Shown here piece by piece: positions 6,079-8,752 of a DNA stretch of 8,752 nt. The notes below the pieces were generated by a model. The model did not search any database. It was not told the DNA's origin and saw nothing but the letters and a program-made list of their open reading frames with translations. Source of the stretch: Candidatus Iainarchaeum sp. (lineage in GTDB: Archaea; Iainarchaeota; Iainarchaeia; Iainarchaeales; Iainarchaeaceae); assembly GCA_013331625.1 (NCBI GenBank), contig DUGC01000047.1:1-8752 (forward strand), in the 5' to 3' direction. The position numbers and the translations under genes were made by a program. Numbering within the stretch: the stretch's first letter is position 1; each line of letters begins with the position of its first letter.

Positions 6079-7062
6079 ATGGATTTTAGTGCGATGCAGG
6101 ATATTGCAGTACTCCTTGCGATCCTTATTGCAGGCTTTGCAGTGGGCAAGCTTATCCACGGGCTTATTGTATTTGTTTCAAGGGGGGTTAGCAGCAGGAC
6201 TGCAAGCAGACTCGATGACCTAATAATCGAATACATAGAAAATCCGCTAAAGGCGGTGACAATACTGCTTTTTGTCTATGCGTTCACGGGCTTTTTCCCC
6301 GGGCTTTCATTCATACAGGGCCTTTTTGCCCAGTACTTCCTTGCAATATTCGCGCTCTCGGTCTCATACCTGCTTGCCGAGCTTGTGGGCGCGCTGCTAA
6401 AATGGCACTACATTGAAGGCAAAGAGAAGCTGAATTTTGACACCTCGCTCCTCCCGTTTTTGCGCAGGGTTTCCAAGCTTTTGATCCTGCTTGCAGGGCT
6501 TAGCGTTTCACTCGGGATTTTAGGGGTCAATGTCACGGGGATCCTTGCAATTACAGGGGTCATTGGCCTGGTTTTGGGGCTTGCCTCGCAGGAAACGCTT
6601 GCAAACATCTTTGCAGGCCTTGCGCTCCAGCTTGACCGCCCCGCAAGCTATGGCGACTATTTGCGGCTCATCAGCGGCGATATTGTAAGGCTGCGAAAGG
6701 TCGGCACGAGGAGCACAAAGCTTGAGGACCTGTATGGAAACACCGTTGTTCTCTCCAACAGCGAATTTGCAAAGCAGCGGATAGTGAACCTCTCGCGGCC
6801 AAAAGGATGCACGCGCTTTGAGGCAATTATTGAAGTGCCTTTAAACATTGATGTGGATGGATTGCAGCGCTCTTTGCTCGCAGCCATCAGTGAAAAGAAA
6901 GCAGAGGGCATTGATGCCCAAAGCGCGCTTTTTGTTGTAGAGCGGGTGGGAAAGGACTTCATTATTATCCATTTCTCCTGCACGCTGCAAGGGGATGGCC
7001 GGATTGTGAAACTGAGGGATTTCATCAGCCGCAGGGCCATAGAATTTATGCGAAAACAGTAA
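6079..7062 (+). CDS. MscS-family mechanosensitive ion channel
   Basis: A 327-residue small-conductance mechanosensitive channel that would open on membrane tension to release solutes after osmotic down-shock. ATG 6079 is chosen over a TTG two codons earlier. Hydrophobic segments fall at about residues 8-34, 57-80, 84-108 and 132-150. The pore-lining helix follows at 153-185, rich in Gly and Ala (I-T-G-V-I-G-L-V-L-G-L-A-S-Q-E-T), leading to G-L-A-L-Q-L-D-R-P. The beta domain shows G-D-Y-L, V-G-T-R-S-T-K and V-V-L-S-N-S-E-F, matching the MscS pattern G-D-x-V, R-x-T, I/V-P-N-S. In this copy the Pro of the P-N-S motif is replaced by Ser. It starts 32 bases after the helicase stop and may share its transcript. 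Confidence 0.92.
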   Translation: MDFSAMQDIAVLLAILIAGFAVGKLIHGLIVFVSRGVSSRTASRLDDLIIEYIENPLKAVTILLFVYAFTGFFPGLSFIQGLFAQYFLAIFALSVSYLLAELVGALLKWHYIEGKEKLNFDTSLLPFLRRVSKLLILLAGLSVSLGILGVNVTGILAITGVIGLVLGLASQETLANIFAGLALQLDRPASYGDYLRLISGDIVRLRKVGTRSTKLEDLYGNTVVLSNSEFAKQRIVNLSRPKGCTRFEAIIEVPLNIDVDGLQRSLLAAISEKKAEGIDAQSALFVVERVGKDFIIIHFSCTLQGDGRIVKLRDFISRRAIEFMRKQ

Positions 7063-7290
7063 TTGCAGGCCCAATGGCCGGGAACCTGAAAAAAGGGGTT
7101 AATGCCGTTTTATGCATAATTCCAAAGAGGGCAGGATTTTTATCCCCCGGCCCCCGCTTTTTGCAATTTAAACTACCCCCCAATCACTGCCCTTTTTTTA
7201 TGATGGCGACTTGCATGTTCCTAAATTTTTTGTAAATCCAAATCTGCCCTGCCAGATTGCAACAACCCGATTCAAAGCGCCGCCAGCACA
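7063..7290. other. Intergenic region, no convincing gene
   Basis: Between the channel gene and the lipoprotein's promoter. It holds a T7 tract (7193-7199) after CCC and short GC-rich stretches. A 53-codon open frame from 7074 runs across the T-tract, has no Shine-Dalgarno and looks fortuitous. I see no RNA gene. Confidence 0.6.
7184..7199 (+). terminator. T7 tract, probable terminator of the helicase-channel transcript
   Basis: Seven T's at 7193-7199 follow a C-rich stretch about 130 bases after the channel stop. Archaeal RNA polymerase terminates on such U-tracts without a hairpin. An earlier T5 run occurs at 7136-7141 as an alternative. Confidence 0.4.
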
Positions 7291-7293
7291 AAC

Positions 7294-7301
7294 CATAAAT
7301 A
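7294..7301 (+). promoter_or_regulatory. TATA-like promoter element of the rhodanese lipoprotein gene
   Basis: CATAAATA lies about 50 bases before the ATG at 7345. A start about 25 bases downstream of it would leave a leader of roughly 20 bases, which can hold the GGCTGAT Shine-Dalgarno-like stretch at 7335-7341. This fits archaeal promoter geometry and supports the 7345 start. Confidence 0.5.
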
Positions 7302-7344
7302 CTGCATGCAGGCAAAATCTTTCCGGATTGGACTGGCTGATTGT

Positions 7345-8541
7345 ATGAAAAAGCTGCTTGCATTTTCTGTTATAATTGCCCTCGTTGCCTTGTCAGGCTG
7401 CACTGGCGGGCCTATAAATGATACAAACAGCACAACAGGCACAACTGCCAGATATACACGGATTTCAGCGCAGGATTTCAATGCAATGCTTGAAAAAAAG
7501 GACTTTTTCCTCCTTGATGTCTATACTTCCAAATATGGGCTGATTGCAAAGACCGATGCATCAATCCCCTACAATGAGCTTGATTTTAATGCAGGCAGGC
7601 TGCCGCAGGACAGGAATGCCGCCATTGTCGTCTATTGCCGCTTTGGCAGCATGAGCAGAATTGCCGCGCAAAAGCTTGTCGATATGGGCTATAGGAATGT
7701 AATGGAACTATCAGGGGGCGCGCAGGCATTCAATTTATTTTTAAAAGAGGCGGAGTGGAAATCGGAAAATGAGGGGGCGCAAAGGCTCTATGAAATGGTC
7801 GCGCCGAAAAGCGGCGTCACTATCCCTGCAAAATGGAATGATGTACTGGTAAAAGCAGTGGATTTCGGCGCCATTGACATTAATAAGTATGAAGAGGCGC
7901 TTGCAAAGGGCGGGATGGAACTGAGCGGGGAGAACAAAAAGCTGCTCACGCAGGGCAGCGATGAAAATATCACATTCACGCGCGAAAACGCATGGTTTTA
8001 CCTCAATGCGCTCTGGGCCATCGGGCTTGTGAATGAAAACCCGGTACTTGCACAGGGAAAAATATCCGCCTACGGGGAAAATAAAAAGCAACTTGCCTCA
8101 GTAGGCGGCTGGACGCTTGGGAAAAGGAGCGGGGATAAACTGTTCGCGGCCAAAAAAATAATCGCCCTCACCCCATCACAGCAGGAATTGCTTGAGGAAA
8201 TAGTGCAGAATGTGTACCGCCCCTGCTGCAACAACAATACGGCCTTCCCCGACTGCAACCACGGGATGGCCGCACTTGCCCTGGCAGAGCTATTGATTTC
8301 GCAGGGCGCCACAAAAGGGCAGGTGTATGATGCGCTGCTTGTTGCAAACTCCTACTGGTTTGAGCAGACCTATGTAAATATTGCAGCATACCTTGAAGAG
8401 GGCGGCAACAGCTGGACTGCTGCCAATGCAGGCGAGCTTTTAGGCAGCAAGTACTCAAGTGCCAGCGGCTCGCTAAGCATTGCAAAAAGCCTGAAGAGCA
8501 TTCCGGTAGTTAGCAGCAGCGCCCCAAGATGCGCCGCTTAA
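7345..8541 (+). CDS. Rhodanese-domain lipoprotein with C-terminal CC/DCNHG domain
   Basis: A 398-residue exported lipoprotein. The first residues M-K-K-L-L-A-F-S form a signal peptide ending in lipobox L-S-G-C19, so the mature protein is lipid-anchored outside the membrane. ATG 7345 is chosen because an in-frame ATG at 7306 would put 13 extra residues before the signal. Residues about 38-132 are a rhodanese domain: L-L-D-V, I-P-Y, R-L-P-Q-D-R, then I-V-V-Y-C98-R-F-G-S-M-S-R with catalytic Cys98, and the M-G-Y-x-N-V-M-E-L-S-G-G ending typical of the family. Residues about 140-398 are an unnamed helical domain containing R-P-C294-C295-N-N-N and F-P-D-C304-N-H306-G, plausible metal or thiol sites. 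Rhodaneses transfer sulfane sulfur or act as phosphatase-like folds; here the role may be extracytoplasmic sulfur or metal handling. It is convergent to a copper ATPase gene. Confidence 0.88.
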   Translation: MKKLLAFSVIIALVALSGCTGGPINDTNSTTGTTARYTRISAQDFNAMLEKKDFFLLDVYTSKYGLIAKTDASIPYNELDFNAGRLPQDRNAAIVVYCRFGSMSRIAAQKLVDMGYRNVMELSGGAQAFNLFLKEAEWKSENEGAQRLYEMVAPKSGVTIPAKWNDVLVKAVDFGAIDINKYEEALAKGGMELSGENKKLLTQGSDENITFTRENAWFYLNALWAIGLVNENPVLAQGKISAYGENKKQLASVGGWTLGKRSGDKLFAAKKIIALTPSQQELLEEIVQNVYRPCCNNNTAFPDCNHGMAALALAELLISQGATKGQVYDALLVANSYWFEQTYVNIAAYLEEGGNSWTAANAGELLGSKYSSASGSLSIAKSLKSIPVVSSSAPRCAA

Positions 8542-8556
8542 ATAAAGCGCCTTGGG
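8523..8556. terminator. Hairpin between convergent genes
   Basis: CCCAAG...GCGC at 8523-8534 can pair with GCGCCTTGGG at 8547-8556, with a 2-base bulge and a 12-base AT-rich loop that contains the lipoprotein's TAA. TTGGGCCCAA (8552-8561) is also a perfect palindrome. The pairing could serve 3' ends of both convergent transcripts. Evidence is pairing only. Confidence 0.3.
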
Positions 8557-8569
8557 CCCAAAAGCCATT

Positions 8570-8752
8570 TCAGAGCTTTGCCCTTTTGAGCAGCAGCGAA
8601 TTTGACACTACTGACACGCTGCTAAGCGCCATCGCTGCGGCCGCAATAATCGGCGAGAGCAGTATCCCGCTCGAAAGGTAGAACACGCCTGCCGCAACAG
8701 GTATTGAGATCACGTTGTAAAAGAGCGCCCAGAACATGTTCTGCTTTATTTT
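8570..8752 (-). CDS. copA: Copper-translocating P-type ATPase (P1B), C-terminal fragment
   Basis: The last 60 codons of a minus-strand gene entering from the right edge; stop TGA is the complement of 8570-8572. The peptide reads [20 protein letters not shown], then [20 protein letters not shown]. This is the terminal pair of transmembrane helices of Cu(+)-exporting P1B-1 ATPases: Y-N in TM7 and M-x-x-S-S in TM8 are their diagnostic metal-site motifs, both intact. It would pump Cu(+) out of the cytoplasm using ATP. The catalytic D-K-T-G, N-domain and TM6 C-P-C lie outside the window. A Ag(+)-specific relative cannot be excluded. Confidence 0.93.
   Translation of the reverse strand, partial: KIKQNMFWALFYNVISIPVAAGVFYLSSGILLSPIIAAAAMALSSVSVVSNSLLLKRAKL

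Noticed and set aside
7074..7235. 53-codon open frame in the gap before the lipoprotein
   Set aside because: No Shine-Dalgarno, crosses a T7 terminator-like tract, and the peptide lacks any domain-like or membrane pattern.
7129..7249. Long-range pairing of GGGCAGGATTT with AAATCTGCCC as a possible structured RNA
   Set aside because: Only about 10 pairs with a bulge across some 100 bases and no supporting inner stems; likely chance.
22..8485. Numerous minus-strand open frames over the plus-strand genes
   Set aside because: They lie opposite genes with clear families or repeats and their peptides show no domain features; shadows of the coding strand.

Overview
The window looks like DPANN-type archaeal DNA. 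This rests on three things: secreted Cys-rich modules of a kind I associate with DPANN genomes, an XPD/Rad3-like iron-sulfur helicase, and archaeal-style signals (a TATA-like box about 50 nt before the lipoprotein ATG, and GTGAT-type Shine-Dalgarno matches). The lineage call is inference, because no rRNA or tRNA is present.

Left half (1-4088): the window opens inside a large secreted-type protein made of at least ten Cys-rich repeats. A hydrophobic segment and a C-terminal domain of about 110 residues follow. That last domain has the layout of a polymorphic or contact-dependent toxin tip (BECR-type RNase pattern: H-x-x-K-H, then short beta strands ending in G-K-I-V-T-C-F). Fifteen bases after its stop lies a 133-aa cytosolic protein, the expected place for an immunity protein. 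Next comes a short gap with a perfect hairpin, and then a headless second copy of the toxin tail (about 48 codons, diverged but clearly homologous, ending in its own stop). A beta-propeller-like gene starts 20 bases later and a 52-aa single-pass membrane peptide follows it by 2 bases. The layout is 'toxin tip + immunity, orphan toxin tip + second putative immunity', the architecture of bacterial CDI/Rhs loci that exchange toxin tips. It is the most interesting part of the window.

Middle (4089-7062): ordinary genes in more GC-rich sequence: an XPD/DinG-family Fe-S DNA helicase, then, 32 bases later, an MscS-family mechanosensitive channel.

Right (7063-8752): an intergenic region of about 280 bases with T-tracts and a TATA-like box precedes a lipoprotein that fuses a rhodanese domain to an unnamed domain carrying a CC...DCNHG motif. 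Convergent to it, on the minus strand, is the C-terminal end of a Cu(+)-type P1B ATPase (CopA-like), cut by the window edge. The two genes may serve metal or sulfur handling at the cell surface.
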